Assembly: GCA_000708835.1 (NCBI GenBank) | Contig: DF237229.1 | Span: 49,704-113,703 of the forward strand | Origin: Klebsormidium nitens | Lineage: Eukaryota > Streptophyta > Klebsormidiophyceae > Klebsormidiales > Klebsormidiaceae | DNA length: 64,000 nt | Reading direction: 5' to 3' | In this document: positions 22,295 to 35,106 of the stretch, one piece after another | Layout: each line of letters opens with the position of its first letter | Numbering within the stretch: the first letter of the stretch is position 1 | Translations under genes and position numbers: made by a program | Notes under the pieces: generated by a model | What the model was told of the DNA's origin: nothing | The model's database searches: none | What the model saw: the letters and a program-made list of their open reading frames with translations, nothing else

Positions 22295-24621
22295 GCAGTT
22301 GAGAAACTGGGTGACGATCAGTCAAGGAAATTTGAAGAAGGGAATACAGCTTTAGCAACCTTTCTATAAGCTAGTTCTGCAGATCATCGTAATAAGTTGT
22401 GAGGGGTTGAAGAAAAGCCCGGCTGTGGCCAGATGATGATTTTCGAATTCGGCCACAGTCTGCAAGGAGTCAGGTTGACGGTAGGAGTCAGGGATGTCGT
22501 GCACAAAGTCGGATGATGCCGCATCCTATACTAGTTGAATACTGTAGTGACCTAGTAGAAGAAGCAGAACTGTTACCAACCCACAGCGACGTACTACTAG
22601 GATCTCATTGACAAGAAGTGGTCGCTGTTCTGAACGCTAGGTCCACAAATCCACCTCAATGGTAGCCCATTTAGAACTCATCTAGAAGTAGTGCATTAGA
22701 AGTACGTAGTACAGATCTACAAGTAGTTTGCAGCTTGGATTGTGGTGTGGTGCCTCTCCATCTCTGCCGGGACGCACAGATCGCCAGCGTACGGTAGACT
22801 TTCCTGTATTCCTGGTTGTGTGATATGCAAGGACGTTTCGGTTTGGCATTCATCAGACGTTTATTGACGAAGCTCATACGGACTTCATGCAGATTTTAGC
22901 TAAGGCATATAGTGGCATGCAGGGTGCTGCATGATAAGTTTACGAGTGATTGGGCGAAGGATCAAGGCCAAAATTGAGATTGTGATTGCAAGATTGAGCA
23001 AACGTACGGTACTCTGACTTAAACATGATTTGTGCCATAGGAACTTAGCATCTATATGACACCTCGGTATGTCTCCCTAAAAGTTCGTCTTCAAGTGAAC
23101 CGGCGCCATATCAGAGACTTTGAGTCCACTGCTCATGAGCAGATGACATCATCATGCGTCTTGCGTGAGAAAGTGACGTACATGCAACAAATATTCTGGT
23201 CGGCGCGCCGGGCCGGCCGCTCGGCCAGGCCGGACTCACATGGCCGCTGTAGATGGACTATAGTCGATTCGAGTCATTGTTGTCGATCAGTCCAACATGG
23301 TGACTGATCAGCTATTGGAACCACTGAAGATCGATCGACGCTTTTACTGCCAATGAGTCGCGGATCAAACGCATACATCAGACCAGAAATCATGTGTGTA
23401 CATGTATGCATTATTCTACCGTGGCGGCATGCTTCAGACTTGCATGGCGCATGGTTGCGCTAGATGCATATGCATTCTTGACTCAATGCCCGGCCGACTA
23501 CTTTTAAGTTTGAACTATTTCAACAACCTACACATGATAAAGTTAGACTCGGAGAAGCGCCCACAGCTTGTTATCCGGTTATTTGTAAAGCAAGTCATGG
23601 TGTTAATACAGACGCAAGCGGGGCATACACTGACCGATGCCGTCGGTATATGCTGTCACTCGATCGCTGCCAAAAACTTGTGCGAAAACAGAGCCGATCC
23701 CTTATGACCGAGATAAGAGACTGTGGATAAGAAATCTAGGCCAGTAAGCTTGAATGATATTGCCCGACGGTTCACACATCACGCTCAAAAGCGTTCCTGC
23801 TGGTGGCGCGGCCTTGACGACAAGTCGTTTGTGACGTTTTCATTTTAAGCCTATCAAACAGATGGACCAAACAGGCCGGTCTAACAAGTTAATAAACAAG
23901 GCTCCATAATCTACCGCCAGTCCGGTGCCAGTCGAAAAGCTAATGCGAGCGTACCAAAAGTAGTCAGTTGATATCTACCGGTCCTATGCTACGATAATTC
24001 GTGATGACGAAAACTCAAACTTTGGATGGAAGCGGTACAAACCTGATTAGAATTACTTCTCAGTTTTTGGACTCGTAAATAAAACACACAACGAAGCGCC
24101 ACCAAGGTGTGCTCGACAACAGAATAAGCAGTAATCTCTTACTAGTCAAATACATCAGTGAATCTTGTACCTCTTCAAAACAAGATTGAAGCTCGCAAGC
24201 TTCGTATACGCCCTTTGCAGCAATCATCTTTCCCTCCTGACGGGACTGAATGTGGCTAAGGACCTTTCCGGGCTGGTGACAGCCTGCGATGGAACCAATA
24301 ACCGACCGGAAAACGGAACGACGGAGGACGGACCTGCACTCGCAAGAAGGCACAGAGATTGGGACGGCTTTGCTAAGTGTCCAGCTTTTTGAAATGCGAT
24401 GAAATGAGGTTTTAAACACGCGAGATTGCTTTACTGCTCTCGACTAAAGTGCGCAGCGTTTTGCAAGCTATTGTTCGGTTTGTGCGGAGACAGAACTGGT
24501 GTCGCTTTGAGCGTATATTTCTGGATCAGCTCTTCCACGAGTGCTCTGCTAGGGTGACGTCGAGGTTCAACTGGGTGAATAGAACTTTAGTGACAGTCCT
24601 AGCTCACGAAGTATCATCTTT
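22295..24621. other. Intergenic region between convergent genes
   Basis: About 2.3 kb between the Cys-rich protein gene and the NEK kinase gene, which converge. Open frames here are short and show no protein-like text. A GC-rich GGCCGG-type palindromic cluster lies near 23202-23231. No RNA gene or array seen. Confidence 0.4.
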
Positions 24622-27600
24622 TCAAATCGTTGCATTCGCACAAGCAAGAAGTGGTGACTTCACACCCAAAACGGAAAACACGTCGGAATCACTTATGGGG
24701 AAGCTTTCCACACCTGCTCGCTGCCTGAGGGGCGAAGGTGACCGCGGCGCAGGTGTGAACGGGCCCTTCCGCAGCCTGGGAGACATCGAAGTCGGGAATG
24801 GCTCGTAGGGCGCATTTTCATCGCCCTCTCCAAGCACGGACTCCGGACGGCCGTCGGGCGGTGAGAACAGGCGCCGCCTGGCGGGACTCATGGGTCGGGC
24901 TGCTCGGGGAGAGTCTGCACAAACAGTGAAAAACAGTTTGTTTCAACTTATTTCGTTCCTTAGATGTTTCAGCGGATTTTCGCTATCATGTGCGCTCGAT
25001 ACTTTGAGCAGAAGGCCTGCATGGGTATCCAATTGAACTTTATTTCGCAGCCGATGCAACTTCAAAATCTGCGAAGCTTCCAGGATCTTTATGGAGCTTT
25101 CCTGTAAAAGAGCAGACTCCTTTTTTCCACAAGAGCCGCACACTCATTGTTCGCTGCAACCCGCTGTCTACGCAGACAACGTTGTTGGCTCTTGCTTGAG
25201 GGTTGCAAAGAGTGTAAGGCCCGTCTCTCACCACAGCTACTCCAAGGGCTGTAAAGCGCGTTGCCACTTGCAACGTCACCACTCGGCTTATACCGACCAT
25301 TAGCCAACTTCGCGTGCCCAGGCTGAGGTCCCGACGATGATCCCTCTTGTCCAACTTTCGCCTCTCCTACTTCGCCCTCGGTTACCCCCTCGTCGGGACC
25401 CTGCGGCGCATCCAACCGCGCCCCTCGCTGTCCTTTGACACCGTCCGGCGGCACATCTCCGCTGATGTCAGCAGCTTCCCCGCTGACGACGCTGACGTCA
25501 GCGAGCGCCCGGCGCTCCAGGCTGGTGGCGCGGACGAAGATGCCGTGGTTCGCGGGGCACTCGAAGTACGTGACGCCCTGCCACGTGCCGTTGTGCTTGC
25601 CGGCGGGGACGCCGAGCTCGACGCCGACCCACTCCCCGGTTCCGAAGTGGGTTAGGCCCTTGAAGCGGACGAAGCCGGGCTGGTTTCGGTGGGCAACTAG
25701 AACGGGGTCGCCCACCTGGAGGTCGGTGGGCAGCAGTACCTGCAACAAATTGTAAAGCTTGGTCACTGTCGTTTGCAAAGGGGTAACTGGTCACAAGCAC
25801 CTGCATTGACAACCCTGTCACGGTAGCTTGAACCATCATCTCGTGAACTGCCAGGCTCGCGAAAAGAAGCGCCGAGCCGCTGAGTGGATCAATACTCATA
25901 CACCCCGGCATGCAAGTGATAACGAAATGCCTGCCTTCAAGGCGATGCGGTTGTTTCGGATAGTCGTCACTTCTCCTCTGACCACGTAGATGGCTTTGAC
26001 TCTGATCACCCAACAAATCTCAAACTTGCTCAAGCATCTGAAGTCCTCCAGTCCGTGCAGAGCCCCCCGGCTCACCTTGCTCCGTCCCTGGCTCCGGCGC
26101 AGCACTCGTTCTAGTTCCCCACCGATCCCTACCCCCGGAGATGCCCCCACCATTTTGCCGAGCGCCGCGCTTGCTTCCGCAACGGTCTTTAAGAGGGCCC
26201 CCAGCTCCTGGAAGCGCTCCTGGTTGTGCAATCGGCAGCAGCGACCCAGGATGTCCTCCAACTCGCTCACACGCGCGTTCAACGCTAGAGTATCGTCCGC
26301 CTGAGACAAGGACGAAAAGTCGGCCGACGGTCACCAGACGACGTAAGGAGAAGGGAGGGAAAGGGGCTTAAGAAAACCCACCAGGAGTTGGGCCTAAGGT
26401 GGCAAGAAGGAGGCGAAATGTGCGCTTCGGATTGCTCGAAGTGATTGGTGCAACGACTGAATATAGGAAATATCTGGTCGCACGCTGCAGGAAGCGGACA
26501 GGAATGGCAACACGAGAGACTGTTCACGAACAGACAGGCTTCCGGAGCTCCTTTCATTGCCATGAGGATTGTGCTCGGCGCGCACGAAAAGCAGTTGGTA
26601 AGTTCAGGAGCTGACGACACGACCGGCGCCAACGAAATATGCTTTCCAGCGACAGACTTCCTGTAGAAGGACAAGATCGGCAACTCGGTTCGTCGAAGCA
26701 ACACGGAGAGTGGAAAGAAACACTCCAAGAGAAGTAGGTAAAGTAGACAGTGACGAAGTCGGCTGCAACCGGCCTCCCTTGTCATGATGCGCAGACAAGA
26801 AGTCACCACGAATTCTCCAACGGTAGTCCGTAGCCGACATATCCAGAGTTACTAAACATTCTATCATAGGTTCGCTTCCTCACCGGTTGCCCTGCGAACT
26901 GACCCCCCGGCAGCCTCCCCGTCAGCGACTCCCGCAGAAGGTCCTCTGGGCTGGTGTCCACTTTCAGGGCGGCGAAGCCCCGCCTCTTCAACTCCGCCCG
27001 AGCCAGCGCCAGCGGACTCAGTTCCGGTGTCAAAGAACCGGCCCCAGCGCCCACTTCAGAACTCGACACTCTCGCTAGAACCGAGGCCTTGTTCGCTCCT
27101 CCTCCTGTGGGCGATTTTGGCAACTTGTTCTTTTGAGAGGGAGTGGAAAGAAGGCCGAGGCGAGGAGAGGGCTGCGCTGAAGAGGGTTTGGAAGAGGGTT
27201 TGGGGGAGAGTTTGTGAGAGGGTTTGGGAGAGGGTTTCGGAGAGGGTCTGCCCCACACTCCAGGACTTCTGGGCGTAGGAGTGTTGGGCATAGAGTTTGG
27301 CCGCGACCTGAGCGGGCTCGAGGCTCGGGCATTTTGACGGGGGCTTTTGGCTACCAAGGGCTTATTTACACTAGGGGCTGTAAGATTCGGCTTGCTGGGG
27401 GTCTTCGGGCTGGCACTGATGTTGCTGGGAATTGACGACTTTGGAGAGGATTTGACGATCGCCGGTTTTGTCCGGGGTGTTGAACCGGGGGTTGCCAAGC
27501 CGGTTAACGTAACCCCGGAAGGGCTGGCCGGTTTCTTGTTGGCTGCTGCGCTGGACTTTGGCGTGGAGGCTTCTGGCACCGTCCCCTTTGGCAAGGCCTT

Positions 27601-30600
27601 TGGAATTTTGCTAGGAGGGGTTGGCTCTGCTTTGGTGGTGTTGCATCGCGGTGAGAACGCCTTCCGAACAAGCCCACTTGACAAGGGACTTGTTGTCTCT
27701 GATGGAGATTGGCCACCTGCAAACGAACATTCTCGATTTGGGTGAAGGACGAAGAGCCTGAAATCCACGAGATAAGCCGGAGCGTCTGGTCTGCAGAGAT
27801 GCAGGCTCTTGCAGCTTGCACATAACTGATGTATGACTTCCAACAAGCAATTGCTACAGAAGCACTGTGCACCGAATTGCTTATCGAAAAGATATATCGA
27901 GTCGGTGGAAAATGCGCCTGCAGCTGTGGGTCATCCCAGTTCGAAAGTTTAGCATGTTGATACCGGAATTAGATTGCCAACCCCAAACCGATGACGAACA
28001 AGCGGCAACCCGGAAGTTGCATCTGTCACAAGAAGAAGAGTCCATCACAGAGACGGACCAGCTGATATGCACACAACTCAGATTTACGTTTTCCGGAAGC
28101 AAGTTTCTTGACCGTCGCGGCCCCCTTTGCCACCGTGCTTCTGTCCGCTTGCTTTCTCACGGGCCCCTCTAGTCCAGCCTGCTCTCGTATCGTTCCCAGC
28201 ACCGCCGGCTTGCTTTGCCGCCCCATCCCTAGTTCCTCCCACCCCGCCGCTTTCCTTTCCCCACCACTGTTGGGATTCTGCAAACCGTTCCTCGCTGCGG
28301 CAAAGTTGAACCGCCTCTCGCCTGCTTCCCGCCTCTCCCCCGTGGCCGTCAGTCCGTTCCTCTTCGTACCTGGAATCGTGCCACGTGTCAGCCCCGCAGT
28401 TGTTGAACTGGCCGCCGTCTGCGGCCTTCCGGGCACGGTGGCTGACGTCATTCTGTTTGCAGCGGCCAAAGTGCTCTTTGGCGGCGCTGAGGTGGGGCGC
28501 TTTGACAGGGACCCCTCGGACGGTTTCGAAGGTTTGGGTTCGGTCAGCGGGGTTTGGCGCTTAACCGGGGTTTTCAGGGTCGATGTTGGAGAAAGCCCCC
28601 AGGGGACCCGGTTCTGTTTGGGCGTGACCAGGGGAGTTCTGGGGCTGGGCTGTGAGGGCGTGCTGGAGGCAGAACTAATCGAACTCGCTTTAGAAGGCGT
28701 CCGCGCTTGCGCACTGGGGACCCCTAAGGCGGCAACCCGTTTCTGAAACGCGCGCTGCTTGACAACTGACGACTCTATCCCGTCCTGCTGCAACGCGGGT
28801 GACGCTCCGCTCCGTCTAACAGTGAGCTCTCTACGAGCCGTTTGCACGCTGTCGCTGTCCTGCCTGAATGCTGACGTCATGCTGTCATCACCGGCAACAC
28901 TGCTGGCTGCGACTACTGAGGGCGGTCCTGGCTGTCTGTTAGCGCTGTTTGCGGCTGTCTGTGCTGCAGCGCGGCGGTCCAGACTGTCTGTTACAGCCCC
29001 TTGTGACGTCACATCAGCGTCGGGGCTGTCCGATTCTAGTACATGTCTACTCTCGGTCATCCGCGAAGTCCCCCCCGGGACTAGCCTGTCCTGTTGCGCA
29101 GTGCTGTCAATTGCCGATTTGACTTCTCGCTCTGTGAGGTCCCCTACCTCTGATTCAGTTGGAAAGTCGCCTACTTCTGATTTCGTAGCAAAGCGACCAT
29201 CCCCCCCCATCCACATGCCGTCCTTCGAAGCCAGGGCATCCAATTGCTCAACCCTAGCAGCGGCGAATTGCTGCCCGGCAGTCACAGCCCCCGTTCCTGA
29301 TCCACCTCCCAAAGTCTCTTTTCGAAGCCCAACCTCTTCACCCGGCTCAGCTTCTACCTCCGCAAAGGCCGCCCCCCGTTTGCTGCCAATCACGACCTGC
29401 GGTGAAGCAGAGGGCTCCGGCCCAAACCCGTCCACGCTTCCGCTCTTCCGGACAACGCCGTCCGCCGAGTTTCTCAAAAGCGAGGCCCCGAGACTCTCCC
29501 CGTTCCGCACCAGACTCTCCGCGGACTTCCGGAGCGCGGCTCTCGCCAAGTCGTCGCTCCGGCGCGGCTCGTCAGTGTGAATCGGCTCCTGAGAGGCTTC
29601 ATCAGTGAGAATGGACCCTTCGGAGGTGGGCTCGACTGGCGTGTCTTGGTGTATGATCTCCGAGAAGATTTGCTCATGTGGGATGGGAAGAGGCGCTTCA
29701 GGAACGGCCTGTAGCGCATTGAGGCGCTGCCGGCAGGCGGCGACGTGCGGGGCTAAGTATGGGTGCTCGAGCAAATCGTCCACCTGCGGAGAAATTGATG
29801 GCGGTTCAGAAACGCTCGGCTCGGGACTCGCAAGTCGAATCCATCTTTTTTTGGCCGCAAGTACTGCGTGAGACTAGAGCAGAGAATGAGGAGACCCGAA
29901 GATGAGCTGCCTTGTCTCGTCTGCTGGTGTCTGCAAACTATTGGGCCTGTCCTCGGAAGCTATCCACGATCCAAGAGAGCGTATATCAGGGTTCGGACTT
30001 TCTTGTTCGGGCCCATACCGTCCGTGGTAACACGTGAGTGTCTTTGACAAAGCAAAGTATCAGCGCTACGCGCTACACAGACGTCAAATGTAAACCCCGC
30101 AGGTGTTCAAAGGGCGTCAACAAGTTCGAGCAAGCGCACTATCGTTTTCAAGAATGTTGGAAATGGAGGCAGATTTCGACTTGCGGAGGGGGTTCTCAAA
30201 TCCTGGTGAGGGGTTGTCGCCTGCGCTTCACAGAACTTCCCTCTATGTTCTCACTTGACGACGAAGTTACGTACCTACATGTCAAGCATTTCAAACAGCA
30301 GAAAGAGCGAAACAAGTATGCCCAGACTCGTCAGACCGGGTCTCCGAGGTCTTCGAGCCTGCGGTTCCCAGACAAGCGTACAAAAATCGAAAGCAAACGC
30401 TTCAGGGTAATAGTGGCATCCAAGCCAAACTTTCTAGAGCGTCAAGGAGCGCCGACTCTCGGGACCTACCGAGGGCCGTTGCTCGGGAATCTTCCGCAGC
30501 ATGCTCTTGATGACCGCTTTCCAGTCTGCGGAGTACTCGGACGGGAGCGGCGGCAGGGTGCCCTTCGTAATCTTCTGGATCAGCCCCTGTAGAGCCACGC

Positions 30601-32600
30601 CGACCAGAGGATCAGCGGTGGAAAAGCATCGCGAGGGAGCATGGTACGCATGCGCAACAGATTAGTATGTCTCGAGCCGGAATCAATCGACTTATGGAAG
30701 GGTTCTGTAATCACGACTGACCGGAGCTTGTAGCAGCAGCGTCGTGTCCATCCAATGATAGTCCAGATCAATACCTTGATTGGTGATAGGCGGTCGCATG
30801 TGGATGCTATGCGCACCAAAGCTGGCAGCAACGGAGAAACAGTCCTCAACCACGTTCTAAAAACTACTCACAGGACCCCCGAACAGAATCGACAGTCCTT
30901 TTTTTGAAGCTTTACAATGGAGGCCTTGAAGGACGCTGCAATCATGCAGGAGCAAAACCCTACCTGACTGCATAACATATGACAAATCTACCCTAGGCGC
31001 CTAGGCTTTGCTTAAGTGCCACGGCCGCTGACCTGCATGTCGAAGGCCTTGAAGGGCGGGCGGTGCCCCGTGAGCTCGTACATGCAGCAGCCGAGGCTCC
31101 AGACGTCGCTCTTGAAGCCGTACGGCTGGTCCGCCAGCAGCTCCGGGCACATGTAGTTGGGCGTGCCCACCACACTAGTTGTCAGCTGGTTTTCCTCGAG
31201 CACGCGCGCCAGCCCGAAATCGCCGATGCGGACGTCGCCGTCGCGCGTGAGAAACAGGTTCGAGCACTGCGGAAAGGGGTTGGAATTGGCGGTGCGTGGG
31301 TGAATGAAGGCGGACTTGACTACTGCACTTCTCATGAACAGGTGCAGAGTGAGAGCGAGTGTCGATGACTGGATGTGGGTCTCCGAAATGGTATCCTGTA
31401 CTCGAATCTGCAAGACCAGATTTGAGCATTGCAAGAGCCAGAAACATTGACTATAAACGACAAGGACCCAATAGTTGCAAGGGTTTTTGTTTCAATCTGC
31501 CCTCCTCCTGTCTGGCTTCAGCATTGTTTTCCAATTTAAATATTTCGTTCAGGAAACGATGAAAGCCTCAATCGAAGCGGGCAAACTTCAATTACAGCCT
31601 CCACCATTCAGGGACCAGAAGCGGCTCTGACAAAGCTGACAGAAAAGCTGCGTCAGCAGTCAGATTCTCAAAGCCCCAAAAGCTCGTCATCAGCAGAACA
31701 CAGCTAACCGCCCCGTCACTTGAACTCGGCCAACCAGGATCTTTACCTTGAGGTCTCTGTGCAGGACTTTGTGCGCATGCAGGTATTGCAGCGCCAGTAG
31801 AATCTGGACGAACCACTTGATCAGCCGGCCTTCCGAGAACAGGCGCCCATCCGCGCGCCGCAGCAGGTCTGCTACGTCGCCCCCCTCGCAGTAGCCGGTG
31901 ACGATGCACACGTAGACCCCCTTCTCGACCCAGCAGTCGCGGCAGCTGACCACGTGGGGGTGGTCCAGGCTGGACAGCAGCCGCATCTCCTGGTACGCAG
32001 ACCTGGCGACAGGAGTGAAAACGGATGATTCTCGGTCAGGGGGGCAGGAAAAGATTTTGGAGAATGAGAAGAGCAAGAAGGCTTTCCAGGTAGGCAAAGG
32101 CGTATGCGACTTGGAACGCTGACGCACTTCATCAGGTGGTCCGCATGAAGTGTTGTACCAGTTCATCCTCGTGACAGTCCTATTTGCAGAGGTCCTTAGC
32201 GCCGCGACGCGCAACTTGTATGATGAGTGACTTAGACTTGCCTGGGGACTCATTGCGTCACTCGTCAGCCCTCACTTTTCAACACGCTTGAATGTACGGG
32301 CAGGTTGTGACATCCAGTCAAGCCTGGACGCTTTACATAACTTTACGTATCATGCTGTGATGAATAGTACTTAAAGCATCACGGGGTCTGTCATCGATCG
32401 AGCCCTCACCTTTTAGCGCGCTCCGATGCGCGGGCGAGGCGGATCTTCTTCATGACGTACTTGCAGCGCTCCTGCCGGTGAATAACTAGAATGGCGGCAC
32501 CAAACGCCCCCTTCCCCACCTGCTCCAGCACGTCATACTGGTCTATCCGCGACTCGCCCTTCCCCGTATCCTGCTTGGGTCCACTGCTAGCAGAAGCCAT
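24622..32600 (-). CDS. NEK (NIMA-related) protein kinase with C-terminal CAP-Gly domain (9 exons, 1450 aa)
   Basis: Exons in transcript order: 32600-32410, 32002-31747, 31266-31033, 30586-30470, 29783-28088, 27716-26884, 26300-26076, 25739-25232 and 24914-24622; phases agree at all eight junctions. Kinase domain is about residues 22-280. It has the Gly loop GKGAFG (29-34), catalytic Lys51 (YVMKKIRL), HRD at 145-147, DFG at 165-167 and [11 protein letters not shown], all intact. Text such as WVEKG, GYCEGGD and the end [11 protein letters not shown] is that of plant NEKs. About 830 residues of Ser/Pro/Lys-rich linker follow, with SPKPS repeats. A helical segment at 1110-1184 ([10 protein letters not shown]) resembles the plant NEK C-terminus. 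A CAP-Gly domain covers about 1193-1258, with GKHNG at 1231-1235 and the [12 protein letters not shown] motif. NEKs regulate microtubules and cell growth; CAP-Gly domains bind tubulin or EB C-termini. The fusion would place the kinase on microtubule ends. Confidence 0.88.
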
Positions 32601-33819
32601 GGCTCCTGACTTGACTGCCTACCCTCAACTGGTCTTGGCAACTAGGCAGTCAAGCGCCTGCTTCTGTGTCAACCCGAGGTTGGATGCTTTGGAGCCAGGC
32701 ATGATCGGCACCTTGCGCTCAAGTTCCAACCTCATTCTAATGCAAATGAAGAATCCCGCAGCGACAGGTGATCTAGAGACTTTACCTAGAGTGGCTCCCT
32801 GATAAGCTTGTTTCAATAACTGGCTCGGCAGTTGTCTGGCACTTTCTCAAGAACTAGACATTACCCCCAAGTAGTAAGCCAATCTTTCGTTTCTCATATG
32901 AGACCCTCTGATCTATCCTATGTCATGGCTACCTGGTCACCTCAGCCCAGTTTGATGAGTGCTTCGAGCTGCATTGGCCCACATTACTGTCATAGGGCTT
33001 TGTCAACCTGCAAAGACCAAGAAAATGTTGGATTCTCTGAAAATCGATGGCTTACACGCGACGTTGATGCAAATGACAAGGATGGCAGTCTGCAATAAGA
33101 GCGCCCGACTTTGTGCCTGCAGGAGCTCAAGATCCGGCTGTTGCAACGGCTGCAAAATCAAGTATTTTCACTGACCTTCCAGGCTGCGCATCCATGTTCT
33201 TTCAAAGCACTAGCGCCAAACATTACTGCCCATTGCTATTTACCAACTCTTTGCTGAAACTGAACAAGCATCTGCACCAGCATGGTCAAAGTGCAAGCAT
33301 TTTCACTTTTATGTATAAATCTTCCAGGTTGAGGGGGCCAAATACGAAAGGCAGCGCTTCAACAATCCGCCTAGATCCAATGCAGTCAGCTCAGACTAGA
33401 GCGAAGATCACCAAACAGGGGGAATGCGGGCCATGTCTGAACCTTTTGCTGCACCTACCAATCTCGCTTATTCGGACGGTGGCGCAATGCCAATGCTTCC
33501 ACTTCCACTAGGTCGTACCCACATTAACCCCTCAATGATGGAAAAAGCCTGGGAAATCGTACACATGTGTCCCGCCTTACCTCAAAATAAAGTCTCCAAT
33601 GCTGATCAGCTGCAACTCCCCTCCGCCAGGCGACTTTTCTAAGTCCTAGTCCGTCCATTGCCCCCCCATGGGCCCGGGATCACACTGAGATCAGGAGGGG
33701 GGACGGAAACTTGCACATGACTCATTGGCATTGTGCAAGGGGGAGACCTTGTCGCGTGGGCCGCTAGCTGCTGCCTGACTTTTAGGGTTTGCACCGCGGA
33801 TAACAAGCTGTGAACCGAT

Positions 33820-33840
33820 CGGTCCCCCTGCGGGGGACCG
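33820..33840. repeat. Short perfect hairpin
   Basis: A 9-bp perfect GC-rich stem (CGGTCCCCC and its complement) around a TGC loop. It lies in the divergent intergenic region and no function can be assigned. Confidence 0.6.
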
Positions 33841-33916
33841 TAGCTTGCCTGTGAAATCCGGTATCGTGAATCTGGGTTAACGCGAATTACTGTAACTTAC
33901 ATTTCCGAACCCTATT

Positions 33917-34045
33917 TACAGCTTCTTCCGAGCAACCTGCCAGTTTTAGTGAAATTTTTAGACTAACTTAGTCAGTCTGTTGTTGAGTGAGATTAGTCTA
34001 AAATAGATGACACTAAAACTGGCCGGTTGATCGGGCGAAGCTGTA
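33917..34045. repeat. Long imperfect foldback (about 55-bp arms)
   Basis: The two halves of this 129-bp segment are near reverse complements. Outer TACAGCTTC pairs perfectly. About 20 bp with four mismatches follow, then a perfect 12-bp CCAGTTTTAGTG, and after a short bulge TTTTAGACTAA. The loop is roughly 25 nt. The shape fits a foldback MITE or a plant-type microRNA precursor. No orientation can be chosen from sequence alone. Confidence 0.6.
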
Positions 34046-35106
34046 ACCGTATGTGATACCTATGCTGAGTCAAAAATGATCGACTGAGTCGTTACGAAGA
34101 TGGGGCGGTGCCAACACTAGTGATCGGCCAGGGTTAGCGGTGCATGGCAGAGTCGGAAATCCCGAACGGATCATCACTTGTTCCTCCGCCGGCCGCCTGC
34201 ATGCGGGGCCCATGCACCTGCCTTTGTGTGGTATCGAAATTTGGGCCGTCCGATGACTGCCTTGTCGTCAATCGCACCGTGACAGTCTAAAGTTGCGCGC
34301 AGCGGTTTGCGGCCCGGCGCCCCACGCCGTCACGGTGAAGCGGCTCGCCCAGCTCTCCCGGGCAAATTTTCCTGCTGACCAACCTTCTTCCGATAACCTA
34401 ACCGATCGTAACCCCGCATACTATCAAAGATGCCCATCAACACTAACCCCGATAAGTAACCCAGATATACCAGCTAACGAAGCAGGTGAACCCACCGAAG
34501 CACGTCAATATAGTCTGGCGGTCCCAGACTGCTCCGGATATTGCGGAACTCGGCCCGCAAAGTGCGGAGCGTCAGGAGCTTTTTTCCGACATACAAAAAA
34601 GTGCCATGCATGTCGCGCCGCGCGCGACCGCAAATCGACCAAGCCCGACCAAGACGAATGGCACTACATGCTACGCATCGAAATTCGGCTAAGCGAACGG
34701 CCAGTCCAAAATCGTAGGCTGATGCGGCTGGTCGAACTTTTGTCAGTTACCAAAGGCTATAGGTTGCCTTTGAAAAGGCAAGCCAATATACAGGATAGCG
34801 GAAAGTGACCGGAAATCCACCTGGGCACTCCTGATCCGCTGCGCTACAGGGGCGATTCCGGTCACCAAAAGCTGTGCAGCGGAGATGGACAAGTTAGTCC
34901 TAAAGGGAGAGATCAGATCCCAGGCAAAATGCACCACACACACCGCCGCATTGCACACCAGGGCGCTGGGAATGGCAGTGATTGGCAGTGAAGGCCGCAA
35001 TGGAAGATGATCTATGAAGGATCCAGAGGTCTGTTAATGCTCCATAGACATCTGCACCGTCTGAGTCATTGGTGCGCAGCGGAATGTGGCGGCTGCGTGA
35101 GGCGCT

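Larger units (their letters stand above)
32601..35106. other. Shared upstream region of the NEK and glycosyltransferase genes
   Basis: About 2.5 kb between divergent genes. It holds two hairpins (separate entries). A 516-bp open stretch at 34293-34808 has no ATG at its start and no recognisable protein text. A 10-bp perfect inverted repeat lies at 34805-34814 and 34856-34865. Promoters of both genes should lie at the ends. No gene assigned. Confidence 0.4.

Noticed and set aside
28108-29580. Long plus-strand open frames opposite NEK exon 5
   Set aside because: They arise from the GC-rich Ser/Pro linker on the other strand; no start context or homology.
34293-34808. 171-codon open frame on the plus strand
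   Set aside because: It begins without an ATG, has no recognisable protein text, and lies in a region with intergenic composition and several small inverted repeats.
34805-34865. tRNA-like A-box (TAGCGCAGCGGA on the minus strand) between 10-bp inverted repeats
   Set aside because: No acceptor stem, anticodon arm or T-arm can be paired around it. At most it is a tRNA-derived fragment or a chance hairpin.
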